Below, piece by piece: positions 5,890 to 14,045 of a DNA stretch of 24,051 nt. The translations under genes and the position numbers were made by a program. The stretch is from assembly GCA_049680295.1 (NCBI GenBank), contig JBAUHN010000479.1:1-24051 (forward strand), in the 5' to 3' direction. This DNA comes from JBAUHN01 sp049680295. GTDB lineage: Bacteria > Pseudomonadota > Alphaproteobacteria > Rhodobacterales > Rhodobacteraceae. Position 1 is the first letter of the stretch. The number at the start of each line of letters is the position of its first letter. The notes beneath the pieces were generated by a model that saw only the letters and a program-made list of their open reading frames with translations, did no database searches and was not told the origin of the DNA.

Positions 5890-7125
5890 ATGAGCAGTAA
5901 AATGCCTCAACCGGAAACTGCTTCGATCGTGGCCTGCACCGTCAGCCGCGATGTGCAGAATTTCGATCTGCTGATCGAAGATATGGAACTGGCCCTGCAA
6001 GACAGCTGGGGCGATCTGGGATTTGCTGAAACCCTTGCCTTTTTTGATCAACCAGAAGCCGGCGCATTGGAATTCATTGCTTTGGCGATGGACGAAACCG
6101 ACGAAGAAAACCTTGTTCTTATGGGTGAAATCATCACCCGGGCAAAACAACATGACGTAAAAGTCATCCTAATTGCCGAAGACATCTCTCCTGCCTCCTT
6201 GCACACATTGTTGCGCCAAGGGGCCGACGAATTTGTACCCTACCCTTTACCTGAAGGGGAACTTGTCGAAGCCATCGAACGAATCCGCGCCAAAGACGAA
6301 CCCGTTCAGGTCGCCGCCCAAGCGGCACGGCTAAAAACAGGTGAGCAAAAAGAAGGGGCCGTTATCGTTGTGCACGGCCTTGCCGGTGGCACAGGTGCGA
6401 CGACCCTCGCGGTCAATCTGGCCTGGGAATTGGCGACAGCTGAGAAAGACAACGGCCCAAGCGTGTGCTTGCTGGATCTGGACCTGCAATATGGATCCGT
6501 ATCCACATATCTCGACTTGCCGCGACGCGAAGTCATTTATGATATGTTGTCAGACACAGAAACCATGGACGATGAAATATTTGGCCAGGCGTTGCTAAGC
6601 TATCAAGACAAAATCCAAGTCCTGACCGCACCCTCAGAAATGCTGCCGCTTGATATTATTTCATCAGACGACATCAACCGCATTCTAGCAGTTGCCCGCA
6701 GCCATTTCGACTATGTGGTGATCGACATGCCGTCAGTTCTGGTTCAATGGTCCGAGGCGGTTTTGCACGCCGCGCATGTGTATTTTGCTACGCTGGAACT
6801 AGACATGCGCTCGGCGCAAAACACGCTGCGTTTCAAGCGTGCGCTACAGTCCGAGGAACTGCCTGTCGAGAAACTGCGCTATGTCATGAACCGTGCGCCG
6901 AAATTCACCGACTTAAGCGGGAAATCACGGGTCAAGCGTATGGCCGAAAGCCTGAGTATTTCAATTGATCTGCATCTACCCGACGGTGGAAAACAAATCA
7001 CACAAAGCAACGATCACGGCCTGCCTTTGGCCACGTCAGCCGCCAAAAATCCGCTGCGAAAAGAAATCGCAAAACTGGCAGCTTCTATCCACTCGCTTAA
7101 TTCGGATCAGGTGAAAGCCGCCTGA
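5890..7125 (+). CDS. cpaE: Pilus assembly ATPase-like localisation protein CpaE (TadZ)
   Basis: The product is 411 aa from ATG 5890, preceded at ten bases by AAAGGA; a TTG at 5884 is an alternative adding two residues. Residues about 10-140 resemble a degenerate response-regulator receiver domain ('VILIAEDISPASLHTLLRQGADEFVPYPL'). Residues about 155-400 are a MinD/ParA-like P-loop domain. The P-loop reads GLAGGTGATT (163-172), so the usual GKT lysine is alanine. 'DLDLQYG' (196-202) and 'VVIDMPS' (276-282) correspond to the A' and Walker B regions. CpaE/TadZ proteins mark the assembly site, often the pole. The lysine loss suggests altered or absent hydrolysis, as reported for other TadZ-type proteins. 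It is the first gene of the tight cpaE-cpaA run, followed after 22 bases by cpaF. Confidence 0.94.
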   Translation: MSSKMPQPETASIVACTVSRDVQNFDLLIEDMELALQDSWGDLGFAETLAFFDQPEAGALEFIALAMDETDEENLVLMGEIITRAKQHDVKVILIAEDISPASLHTLLRQGADEFVPYPLPEGELVEAIERIRAKDEPVQVAAQAARLKTGEQKEGAVIVVHGLAGGTGATTLAVNLAWELATAEKDNGPSVCLLDLDLQYGSVSTYLDLPRREVIYDMLSDTETMDDEIFGQALLSYQDKIQVLTAPSEMLPLDIISSDDINRILAVARSHFDYVVIDMPSVLVQWSEAVLHAAHVYFATLELDMRSAQNTLRFKRALQSEELPVEKLRYVMNRAPKFTDLSGKSRVKRMAESLSISIDLHLPDGGKQITQSNDHGLPLATSAAKNPLRKEIAKLAASIHSLNSDQVKAA

Positions 7126-7147
7126 ACGGCCCCAAAGGAATTGGTTC

Positions 7148-8596
7148 ATGTTCTCTAAGTACAAAAAAACGACAGCCAAGACGGCAGAGCCTAAGCCCGA
7201 AAAGGCCAAGTTGACCCCGGTCGATGATATTTCGCAAGCAAGTGCTGCACCATCCGGTGTCACACGCAAGCAATCCGCTGCTGGCCCTGCCGTGGTTTCA
7301 ACATTGGACAAAGACCGTAAACGCAAGGAACGGTTGGGGGAAATCAAGCTGGAACTGCACCAGGCTTTGTTGGACAACCTTAACCTTGCAGCCCTTGAAC
7401 ACGCATCCGAAAGCGATTTGCGGGCGGAAATCCACGCGATCGCCAGTGAAATTCTGGAAGAAAAAAGCATTGTTCTGAACCGCGAAGACCGCGCAACGAT
7501 CAATTCGGAACTTTTTGACGAAGTGACCGGCCTTGGCCCGCTTGAAACGCTTTTGAAAGACGAAACTGTCAACGATATCTTGGTCAATGGTCCGCAACAA
7601 ATATTTGTGGAACGTGACGGGAAACTACAGCTGACAGACATTACCTTCAAAGACGAACGCCACCTGTTACGCATTATCGACAAAATCGTCAGTGCCGTCG
7701 GCCGGCGCGTGGATGAAAGCAACCCATACGTCGATGCCCGTTTGCAAGATGGATCGCGTTTCAACGCGATGGTGCCGCCGGTTGCCGTTGATGGCAGCCT
7801 GGTGTCGATCCGGAAATTCAAAAAAGAAAAACTTGGCATCGACGAGTTGGTGAACTTTGGCGCCTTTACCGAAGAAATGGCCGCCTATCTGCAAGCCGCA
7901 GTTGCGACCCGACTGAATGTTGTGGTGTCGGGTGGTACCGGTTCGGGTAAAACGACAACCCTGAATGCATTGTCATCGTTTATTGACGACGCTGAACGCA
8001 TTTTGACCATCGAAGATACGGCGGAACTTCAGCTTCAGCAGACCCATGTTGGGCGGATGGAAAGCCGCCCCGCCAACGTCGAGGGTAAAGGTGCCGTCAG
8101 TCAGCGCGACTGCCTGAAAAACGCGCTTCGTATGCGCCCTGACCGCATTATTGTCGGCGAAACCCGCGGCGAAGAAGTCATTGACATGTTGCAGGCGATG
8201 AACACCGGCCACGATGGTTCCATGACGACGATCCACGCCAACTCGGCCCGTGATGGGGTCAGCCGGCTTGAAAACATGATCGCAATGGCCGGTATTGAGA
8301 TGCCGATCAAGGCCGTGCGGTCGCAAATTTCCAGCGCTGTAAATCTGATTGTTCAGGCCTCGCGGCTTCAGGACGGGTCGCGCCGCATGACATCCATTAC
8401 CGAGATTACAGGCATGGAAGGTGACGTGATTTCCATGCAGGAAATCTTTCGTTATCAACGCGTTGGCCTGACCCCTGACAATAAGATCATTGGTCACTTC
8501 ACGGCCACCGGTGTGCGCAGCCACTATGCGGAACGTTTCCGTTTGTGGGGCTACGATCTGCCACCTGCCATCTACGAACCCGTCGCGGCGGAATAA
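7148..8596 (+). CDS. cpaF: Tad pilus motor ATPase CpaF (TadA)
   Basis: The product is 482 aa, a GspE/PilT-superfamily secretion ATPase that powers Flp fibre polymerisation, and possibly retraction, from the cytoplasmic face. Residues 1-60 are low-complexity and Lys/Ala-rich. An N-terminal all-helical and PAS-like region lies at 60-240. Walker A is SGGTGSGKTT (261-270), the Asp box 'ILTIEDTAEL' is at 285-294, Walker B 'RIIVGETRGEE' at 333-343, and the His box 'GHDGSMTTIHAN' at 354-365. All key catalytic elements are intact. AAAGGA precedes the ATG at a good distance. It ends 11 bases before tadB. Confidence 0.97.
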   Translation: MFSKYKKTTAKTAEPKPEKAKLTPVDDISQASAAPSGVTRKQSAAGPAVVSTLDKDRKRKERLGEIKLELHQALLDNLNLAALEHASESDLRAEIHAIASEILEEKSIVLNREDRATINSELFDEVTGLGPLETLLKDETVNDILVNGPQQIFVERDGKLQLTDITFKDERHLLRIIDKIVSAVGRRVDESNPYVDARLQDGSRFNAMVPPVAVDGSLVSIRKFKKEKLGIDELVNFGAFTEEMAAYLQAAVATRLNVVVSGGTGSGKTTTLNALSSFIDDAERILTIEDTAELQLQQTHVGRMESRPANVEGKGAVSQRDCLKNALRMRPDRIIVGETRGEEVIDMLQAMNTGHDGSMTTIHANSARDGVSRLENMIAMAGIEMPIKAVRSQISSAVNLIVQASRLQDGSRRMTSITEITGMEGDVISMQEIFRYQRVGLTPDNKIIGHFTATGVRSHYAERFRLWGYDLPPAIYEPVAAE

Positions 8597-8607
8597 GGAT
8601 AAAAGAC

Positions 8608-9570
8608 ATGAGCGCCGAACCCATTATCTACGGTCTGATTTTTGTAGGTGTCCTGGCCCTGGTCGAAGGCATCTACCTTGTTGCGTTTGGCAAGTCCATC
8701 AGCCTGAACAGCCGGGTGAACCGGCGTTTGGAAATGCTGGACAAAGGTGCCGGCCGCGAGGAAGTCCTTGAAAAGCTGCGCAAGGAAATGCAGCAGCACA
8801 TGAAATCCCGCACCATTCCGCTGTATTCGTTGCTGGCGGAAAAAGCGCAAAAAGCCGCTATCGCATTTTCGCCCCGACAATTGATCATGATCATGGCCGG
8901 CTTGGCCGTGGTTGCGTTTCTGGGGCTGACAATCGGCACCGAAACTGAGCCGCCGGTGCGTATCTTTTTGTCCATCGTGATCGGTATCGGTGCCGTCTAT
9001 TTCTGGGTGTCGTCAAAAGCCAACAAACGCACAGACATGATCGAAGAACAACTGCCAGATGCGGTCGAATTGATGGTGCGTAGTTTGCGCGTCGGACATC
9101 CGTTTTCGTCAGCTATTCAAATCGTCGCCAAAGAGGTTCAGGACCCGCTGGCCAGTGAATTTGGCATGATTGCCGATGAAAGCGCCTATGGCCGCGATGT
9201 GGGCGAGGCCCTCAAAGATATGGCTGAACGACTGGATATGCAGGACTTGCGGTTCCTGGCGGTGGCGGTGACAATTCAGCAAACATCCGGTGGTAACCTG
9301 GCCGAAATTCTGGCCGGGCTGGCCAAAGTGATCCGGGCGCGTTTTAGATTGTTCCGCCGCGTCAAGGCAATCACCGCCGAGGCAAAATGGTCGGGCAAGT
9401 TTCTGTCCGCCTTTCCCATTGTGTCATTGATCGTCATCAACGTCTCAGACCCGCATTATTACGACGAAGTTCTCGATCACCCGTATTTTATTCCGGCATG
9501 TTTCCTTGTCGGTATCTTGCTTGCTGTCAATCTGTTCGTCATGCGCGTTTTGACCGACATTAAGGTATAA
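8608..9570 (+). CDS. tadB: Tad inner-membrane platform protein TadB
   Basis: The product is 320 aa from ATG 8608, with AAGGA eight bases upstream; an upstream in-frame start at 8545 would overlap the cpaF coding end and is rejected. It has one membrane segment at the N-terminus (about 7-26), a pair in the middle (about 92-133) and one at the C-terminus (about 290-315). A T2SSF (GspF-like) domain lies at about 150-280, with 'LPDAVELMVRSLRVGHPF' and 'SGGNLAEIL' being characteristic. It forms the inner-membrane platform with TadC, on which the CpaF motor acts. tadC follows after 12 bases. Confidence 0.94.
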   Translation: MSAEPIIYGLIFVGVLALVEGIYLVAFGKSISLNSRVNRRLEMLDKGAGREEVLEKLRKEMQQHMKSRTIPLYSLLAEKAQKAAIAFSPRQLIMIMAGLAVVAFLGLTIGTETEPPVRIFLSIVIGIGAVYFWVSSKANKRTDMIEEQLPDAVELMVRSLRVGHPFSSAIQIVAKEVQDPLASEFGMIADESAYGRDVGEALKDMAERLDMQDLRFLAVAVTIQQTSGGNLAEILAGLAKVIRARFRLFRRVKAITAEAKWSGKFLSAFPIVSLIVINVSDPHYYDEVLDHPYFIPACFLVGILLAVNLFVMRVLTDIKV

Positions 9571-9582
9571 AGGATCCCGGAA

Positions 9583-10560
9583 ATGGAATTTTTGACAGAT
9601 ATCAACGCGATGATCACAGATCTTCTGGGACCGTTGGGGTTGATTATTATTCTGGGCGTGTTCGGCCTGATCATGGTGGCCATCACCATTTCTTTGATGC
9701 TCAGCCAACCCGAAGACCCGATGGCAAAACTAAAGAAATCAATCGAGGCGCCGAAATCAACCAACCCAACGCAACGATTGCGTCAGGGCGACCGCAATGA
9801 ACAGTTGCAAAAGTTCGCCAGTTTTCTTGAACCGCAAGACGTGGCTGAACTGTCCAAAAAGCAACTGCAACTGCGCCAGGCCGGTTATACTGGCAAAGAT
9901 GCGGTGCGCATGTTCCATTTTGCCCAAATGCTGTTGGGTTTGATCGGCCTGATCGCCGGCGTGGTCTACGTGACCATTCTTGGCGGCGGCGAAGGCTTGA
10001 GCACCCAAAAAATGATGCTCTACACAGTAGGGCCGGGTGGTATCGGATATTACCTGCCGATCTACTGGATTACCCGCCGGGTCGAGGCACGCAAAGAACA
10101 AATCATCAGCGGATTTCCAGATGCGTTGGATATGATGCTGGTCTGTGTAGAAGCCGGGCAATCGCTGGACCAGTGTATCGTGCGCGTCGGCCGCGAATTG
10201 CGCGCCTCCTATCCCGAACTGGCGCAGGAATTCGAAATCGTTGCCTATGAAATGAAGGCCGGTAAAGACAGAATTACCGTTCTCAACGACATGGGCGAAC
10301 GCTGCGGCGTGCAGGATGTGTCGTCCTTTGTTACCGTGCTGGTTCAATCGGCAGCTTTTGGTACCTCGATTGCCGAAGCTTTGCGGGTTTATGCCGGAGA
10401 AATGCGTGACAAACGCGTGATGCGCGCCGAAGAGGCGGCAAACAAGTTGCCAACCAAGATGACCCTTGCCACAATGATGCTAACGGTGCCGCCGTTGCTG
10501 ATCATTCTGGTTGGCCCATCCGTACACGGCATCACACAACTGGGCAAAATGAGCGAGTAA
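9583..10560 (+). CDS. tadC: Tad inner-membrane platform protein TadC
   Basis: The product is 325 aa and a paralogue of TadB. Membrane segments lie at about 18-38, 115-135, 142-160 and 300-320. Between the last two is the T2SSF domain, with 'FPDALDMMLVCVEAGQSL' near the start and 'FVTVLVQSAAFGTSIAEALR' near the end. AAGGAT lies upstream of the ATG. The next gene starts three bases after the stop, so translation is probably coupled. Confidence 0.94.
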   Translation: MEFLTDINAMITDLLGPLGLIIILGVFGLIMVAITISLMLSQPEDPMAKLKKSIEAPKSTNPTQRLRQGDRNEQLQKFASFLEPQDVAELSKKQLQLRQAGYTGKDAVRMFHFAQMLLGLIGLIAGVVYVTILGGGEGLSTQKMMLYTVGPGGIGYYLPIYWITRRVEARKEQIISGFPDALDMMLVCVEAGQSLDQCIVRVGRELRASYPELAQEFEIVAYEMKAGKDRITVLNDMGERCGVQDVSSFVTVLVQSAAFGTSIAEALRVYAGEMRDKRVMRAEEAANKLPTKMTLATMMLTVPPLLIILVGPSVHGITQLGKMSE

Positions 10561-10563
10561 ACT

Positions 10564-11157
10564 ATGTTCAAGACGATTCCGGGCACATTTCGTAAGTTGC
10601 TCGGACGCTTGATCACACTCGCCATCCTTACATCCGTGACCGCCTGTTCACCTGACGGGTTTGTACCGTCCGGGGACGGCACATTCGCGCCCGGCGTTGA
10701 TCGCAGCAAAAAGTCCGTCGATAGCCTGGAAGTCGGCCACCGTCTGATCGCTGCGGGACAATATGAACTGGCAATCAGCGCATTTAACCGCGCGGCCTTG
10801 GACCGTGAAAAAATAGACGCCGAAATCCTGTCAGGGCTGGGCGCCGCCAATCTGGGCCTGGGACGCCTGGGACAAGCCGAAAACGCCTTGCAACGCGCGG
10901 TCACCAAGGAAGATGCAACACCGGAAATGTGGAATAATCTCGGCGTCGTGCTGATGGAGCGTGGCAAGACCACGCAAGCAGAACAGATTTTTCGCAAGGC
11001 CTATGCATTGGACAATGGCCAAAGTGACGCAATTCGAGACAATCTGCGCTTAACCCTCGCAAAACGGGAAAATTCTGTTATTGTCGAGGGACAAAACGAT
11101 AACTATAAAATGGTGCGGCGCGGCAGCAGCGACTATCTGGTCCGGCCAGCATCATAA
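10564..11157 (+). CDS. tadD: TPR lipoprotein, TadD-like
   Basis: The product is 197 aa. It has a lipoprotein-type signal with Cys28 after SVTA. Residues about 52-160 form three tetratricopeptide repeats: 'GHRLIAAGQYELAISAFNRA', then 'GLGAANLGLGRLGQAENALQ', then 'NNLGVVLMERGKTTQAEQIF'. TadD-family TPR lipoproteins are needed for Flp pilus assembly and probably act as assembly or pilotin factors for the secretin on the periplasmic side. Its place right after tadC is the usual one. The C-terminal 35 residues (after 162) are charged and unassigned. Confidence 0.85.
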   Translation: MFKTIPGTFRKLLGRLITLAILTSVTACSPDGFVPSGDGTFAPGVDRSKKSVDSLEVGHRLIAAGQYELAISAFNRAALDREKIDAEILSGLGAANLGLGRLGQAENALQRAVTKEDATPEMWNNLGVVLMERGKTTQAEQIFRKAYALDNGQSDAIRDNLRLTLAKRENSVIVEGQNDNYKMVRRGSSDYLVRPAS

Positions 11158-11187
11158 CCGAGGCAGAGCAGTAAAAGGACGCACAAC

Positions 11188-12051
11188 ATGCGCCACCCCA
11201 TTCTTCTATCCGCCTGTCTGACAGGTGTGTTTCTAGTTGCCGGCTGCGCCGAAAAGGATGCAGACGAAACCGTTGAACGTGCATTTCAGGACGTGAATGT
11301 CGTTGACGAAACCAACCTGACAGATGTGATGCTGACGGTTGCTGACCCCAATGAGGCGGTCGCATATTTCACCCGCTCCGCGTCCAGTGATCCTGACAGG
11401 ATCGACTTTCAGCGCGGCCTTGCGTCTTCTTTGGTGCGCGCAAAGCGCTATACCGAAGCAGCTGCGGCTTACGGCAAAGTGACATCCATGGAAGGGTCGA
11501 CACCCGCCGACAGTGTCCAGCATGCGGACGCATTGATCCGTGCCGGCAATTGGGCCAAAGCCGAACAAGTGCTGGACAGCGTCCCCCCAACCCACGAGAC
11601 CTTTAACAGATACCGTCTTGAGGCGATGATCGCAGACAGCAATGAAGAGTGGAAAAAATCCGACAGCTTTTACGAGATTGCGATTGGCCTGACCACAAGT
11701 CCGGCTAACGTCATGAATAACTGGGGATATTCCAAGCTGACGCGCGGTGACCTAAAAGATGCCGAGCGTCTGTTTGGCGAAGCGATCCGTCAGGACCCGT
11801 CTTTGTTTACCGCTAAGAACAACCTGATCCTGGCACGGGGCGCGCAAGGCAACTATGCGCTTCCCGTAGTGCCTATGGACCAGACTGAACGTGCGCAATT
11901 GCTGCATACTCTGGCGTTGTCAGCGATCAAACAGGGCGATGTGGAAACCGGAAAAAGCCTGTTGCGCGATGCAATCGACACGCATCCACAGCATTTTGAA
12001 GCGGCTGTAAACTCGCTTCGCGCGCTTGAGAATTCTACGTCGAACGGCTGA
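11188..12051 (+). CDS. Second TPR lipoprotein of the Tad locus
   Basis: The product is 287 aa. A short signal ends in lipobox LVAGC (Cys20). Helical TPR-type repeats run from about 60 to 275, clearest at 'NNWGYSKLTRGDLKDAERLFGEAI' and 'SAIKQGDVETGKSLLRDAI'. It is longer and more diverged than the TPR gene before it, from which it is separated by 30 bases. In Rhodobacteraceae tad loci two TPR proteins at this place are common; the second is usually labelled only as a TPR protein. It probably acts in the periplasm with TadD, but nothing in the sequence shows a specific role. cpaA starts nine bases after its stop codon. Confidence 0.83.
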   Translation: MRHPILLSACLTGVFLVAGCAEKDADETVERAFQDVNVVDETNLTDVMLTVADPNEAVAYFTRSASSDPDRIDFQRGLASSLVRAKRYTEAAAAYGKVTSMEGSTPADSVQHADALIRAGNWAKAEQVLDSVPPTHETFNRYRLEAMIADSNEEWKKSDSFYEIAIGLTTSPANVMNNWGYSKLTRGDLKDAERLFGEAIRQDPSLFTAKNNLILARGAQGNYALPVVPMDQTERAQLLHTLALSAIKQGDVETGKSLLRDAIDTHPQHFEAAVNSLRALENSTSNG

Positions 12052-12059
12052 TATCCAAG

Positions 12060-12554
12060 ATGACAATTACAGCCGTTTCCGCCCTGTGGTTCCTGCCGTT
12101 TGTGGTGCCAATTTGCCTGTATGTGGCCTTTACCGATTTGCGCGAGATGCGGATCACCAATCAGGCGGTGGTCGTTTTGGCGGTGGTTTTCGTGATTGTC
12201 GGCATTTTTGCCTTGCCGTTTGACGTCTATCTTTGGCGATTGGCGCATCTGTTGATCGTGCTTGTTGTCGGCATCGTGCTTTCAGCCGCAGGCGCAATGG
12301 GGGCCGGTGACGCCAAATTCGCCGCCGCTGCCGCCCCCTACATTGCGCTAGGCGATCTGCGTCTGTTGATGGCGCTTTTCGCCGCAAACCTGCTAGCCGC
12401 GTTTTTCACACACCGAATTGCCAAACACACACCCTTAAGACAAATAGCACCTCACTGGACCAGTTGGGAGCAGGGCAAAAAGTTTCCCATGGGATTGGCG
12501 CTTGGAACCACGTTGGCCCTGTACCTGATCCTAGGGGCGATCTACGGGGCGTGA
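12060..12554 (+). CDS. cpaA: Prepilin peptidase CpaA (TadV), A24 family
   Basis: The product is 164 aa, the usual length for TadV-type enzymes, which lack the N-methyltransferase domain of PilD. It is an inner-membrane aspartyl protease with about five to six membrane segments. The catalytic aspartates are Asp26 in 'FTDLREMRITN' and Asp84 in 'GAGDAKF'. The first motif normally reads DLRxxxIPN; here Thr replaces Pro. It should cleave both local pilins after Gly14. It ends the tight run that begins at cpaE and is followed by a terminator-like hairpin. Confidence 0.94.
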   Translation: MTITAVSALWFLPFVVPICLYVAFTDLREMRITNQAVVVLAVVFVIVGIFALPFDVYLWRLAHLLIVLVVGIVLSAAGAMGAGDAKFAAAAAPYIALGDLRLLMALFAANLLAAFFTHRIAKHTPLRQIAPHWTSWEQGKKFPMGLALGTTLALYLILGAIYGA

Positions 12555-12569
12555 ATTTCCTTAACTTCA

Positions 12570-12589
12570 GGCACAATTGCGCCTTTTTT
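12570..12589 (+). terminator. Probable terminator after cpaA
   Basis: GGCAC, loop AATT, GCGCC (12570-12583, one A-C mismatch) is followed directly by six T (12584-12589). The stem is short but the T-run is good. The sequence is a one-base variant of the palindrome at 2373-2386. Confidence 0.5.
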
Positions 12590-12634
12590 CTCTGAAATAC
12601 TCGGCTTTGAAATAGCAAATTGACAGGCCTTCAG

Positions 12635-13942
12635 ATGAACATGCAACCCAAAGACGTTTTGGCGCCGCCGCCCCCTCGCCGTCTGGAAGAAATGAAACTG
12701 CCGATTGTGATGATGCGCGACATCATCCTAAAGACAATTTTCCGCAAAAACGTCAATATGATCAGCGAGTTGTCCAAGGCCGTTTGCCTGCCAATCCCCG
12801 TCACACAAGAGCTGATTGATATGGCCCGCGATCAGCGCCTGATCGAGGCGATGGGAACACTGAACGCCAATAGTGGTAACGAAATGGGCTATCAGCTGAC
12901 CGACGCGGGCAAAGCGCGGGCGCTGGATGCCTTAGCCCAGTCAGAATATTTCGGCGCGATGCCAGTGCCATTGGCAGTCTACAGCGAGCAGGTCAAACGC
13001 CAGTCTGTGCGTAACCTGCAAATCACCCGCGAACAATTGTTGGGGGCCATGGGCCATCTGGTTTTACCCGACAGCCTGCTGGACAATCTGGGCCCCGCCG
13101 TGAGTGCGGGTCGATCTATTTTGATGTACGGCCCGCCCGGTAACGGTAAATCGAGCATTTCCAACGGCATACGCGACGCGCTTGGCGACCGCGTGTTCGT
13201 GCCGCGCGCCATCGAATATGCCGGTCAGGTGATTACTGTTTATGACCCGATTGTTCATTCCGCCGCTCAGGAAGAAGAACATGACCCAAATTCGCTGCGC
13301 CGCACAACCCGTTTTGACAGCCGTTATGTTTGCTGCGAACGCCCCACGGTTATCACGGGCGGTGAATTGTCGCTTGATATGCTTGATCTGGTCTACAATC
13401 CCACAGCGCGGACCTATCAGGCGCCGTTGCAACTAAAATCCACCGGCGGCATTTTCATTGTCGATGACCTTGGCCGTCAGGCTGAACCGCCGCAATCTTT
13501 GGTCAACCGCTGGATCGTGCCGCTGGAGGAAAGCAAAGATATTCTCGCCCTGCAATCGGGCGAAAAATTCGAAGTTCCCTTTGATACACTGGTGATCTTT
13601 TCGACCAACTTTCATCCAAATGAGATTTTTGACCAAGCGGCCCTACGCCGTATCTTTTTCAAGATCAAAATCGACGGGCCGGATCAGGAGAATTTCCTGA
13701 AAATCTTTGCCATGATGGCGCGCAAACGCAATATGCCGCTGGATGAACCGACGCTGATCCATTTGCTGAAAGTCAGATACCCGGAAATTGACAATGTATA
13801 CGCGAACTATCAGCCCATTTTCCTGATCGACCAGATGATTGCGATTTGTGAATTCGAAGGGATTCCTTATCAGATGTCGCCCAGCCTGATTGACCGGGCC
13901 TGGGCAAATATGTTCGTCAAGGACGAGATCATCGTAAAATGA
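12635..13942 (+). CDS. AAA+ ATPase with N-terminal winged-helix-like segment, function unknown
   Basis: The product is 435 aa from ATG 12635, with AGG seven bases upstream (ATG 12641 and TTG 12620 are alternatives). Residues 1-20 are Pro-rich. Residues about 25-100 look like a winged helix ('MISELSKAVCLPIPVTQELIDMARDQRLIEA', then 'YQLTDAGKARALDAL'). An AAA+ core spans about 135-350: Walker A GPPGNGKS (166-173), Walker B 'FIVDDLGR' (274-281), sensor 1 'STNFHPNE' (323-330) and an arginine pair at 338-339 that may be the finger. A lid-like region follows to 430. No membrane segment or protease/helicase domain is present. Homologues are generally annotated simply as ATPase. It follows cpaA by 80 bases in the same direction, beyond a possible terminator, so it may be a pilus-linked regulator or remodeller. 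Function is not assignable from sequence. Confidence 0.85.
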   Translation: MNMQPKDVLAPPPPRRLEEMKLPIVMMRDIILKTIFRKNVNMISELSKAVCLPIPVTQELIDMARDQRLIEAMGTLNANSGNEMGYQLTDAGKARALDALAQSEYFGAMPVPLAVYSEQVKRQSVRNLQITREQLLGAMGHLVLPDSLLDNLGPAVSAGRSILMYGPPGNGKSSISNGIRDALGDRVFVPRAIEYAGQVITVYDPIVHSAAQEEEHDPNSLRRTTRFDSRYVCCERPTVITGGELSLDMLDLVYNPTARTYQAPLQLKSTGGIFIVDDLGRQAEPPQSLVNRWIVPLEESKDILALQSGEKFEVPFDTLVIFSTNFHPNEIFDQAALRRIFFKIKIDGPDQENFLKIFAMMARKRNMPLDEPTLIHLLKVRYPEIDNVYANYQPIFLIDQMIAICEFEGIPYQMSPSLIDRAWANMFVKDEIIVK

Positions 13943-13982
13943 TAAGGAAAATCGACCTAAGCTGAAATCACCTTACGCTGTC

Positions 13983-13999
13983 TGAAATCAAAGATTTCA
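13983..13999. repeat. Small perfect hairpin after the AAA+ gene
   Basis: TGAAATC, loop AAA, GATTTCA (7-bp stem) lies 40 bases after the AAA+ stop codon in the 103-base gap before the helicase gene. It is AT-rich with no T-run, so termination is uncertain. Confidence 0.3.
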
Positions 14000-14045
14000 C
14001 CGCGATAGACATTCCAAATCTAGGCTGGCACGGTACATTAGCGCC

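Noticed and set aside
8545..8607. Earlier in-frame ATG for tadB
   Set aside because: It overlaps the end of cpaF in another frame, lacks a ribosome-binding site, and would add 21 residues not typical of TadB.
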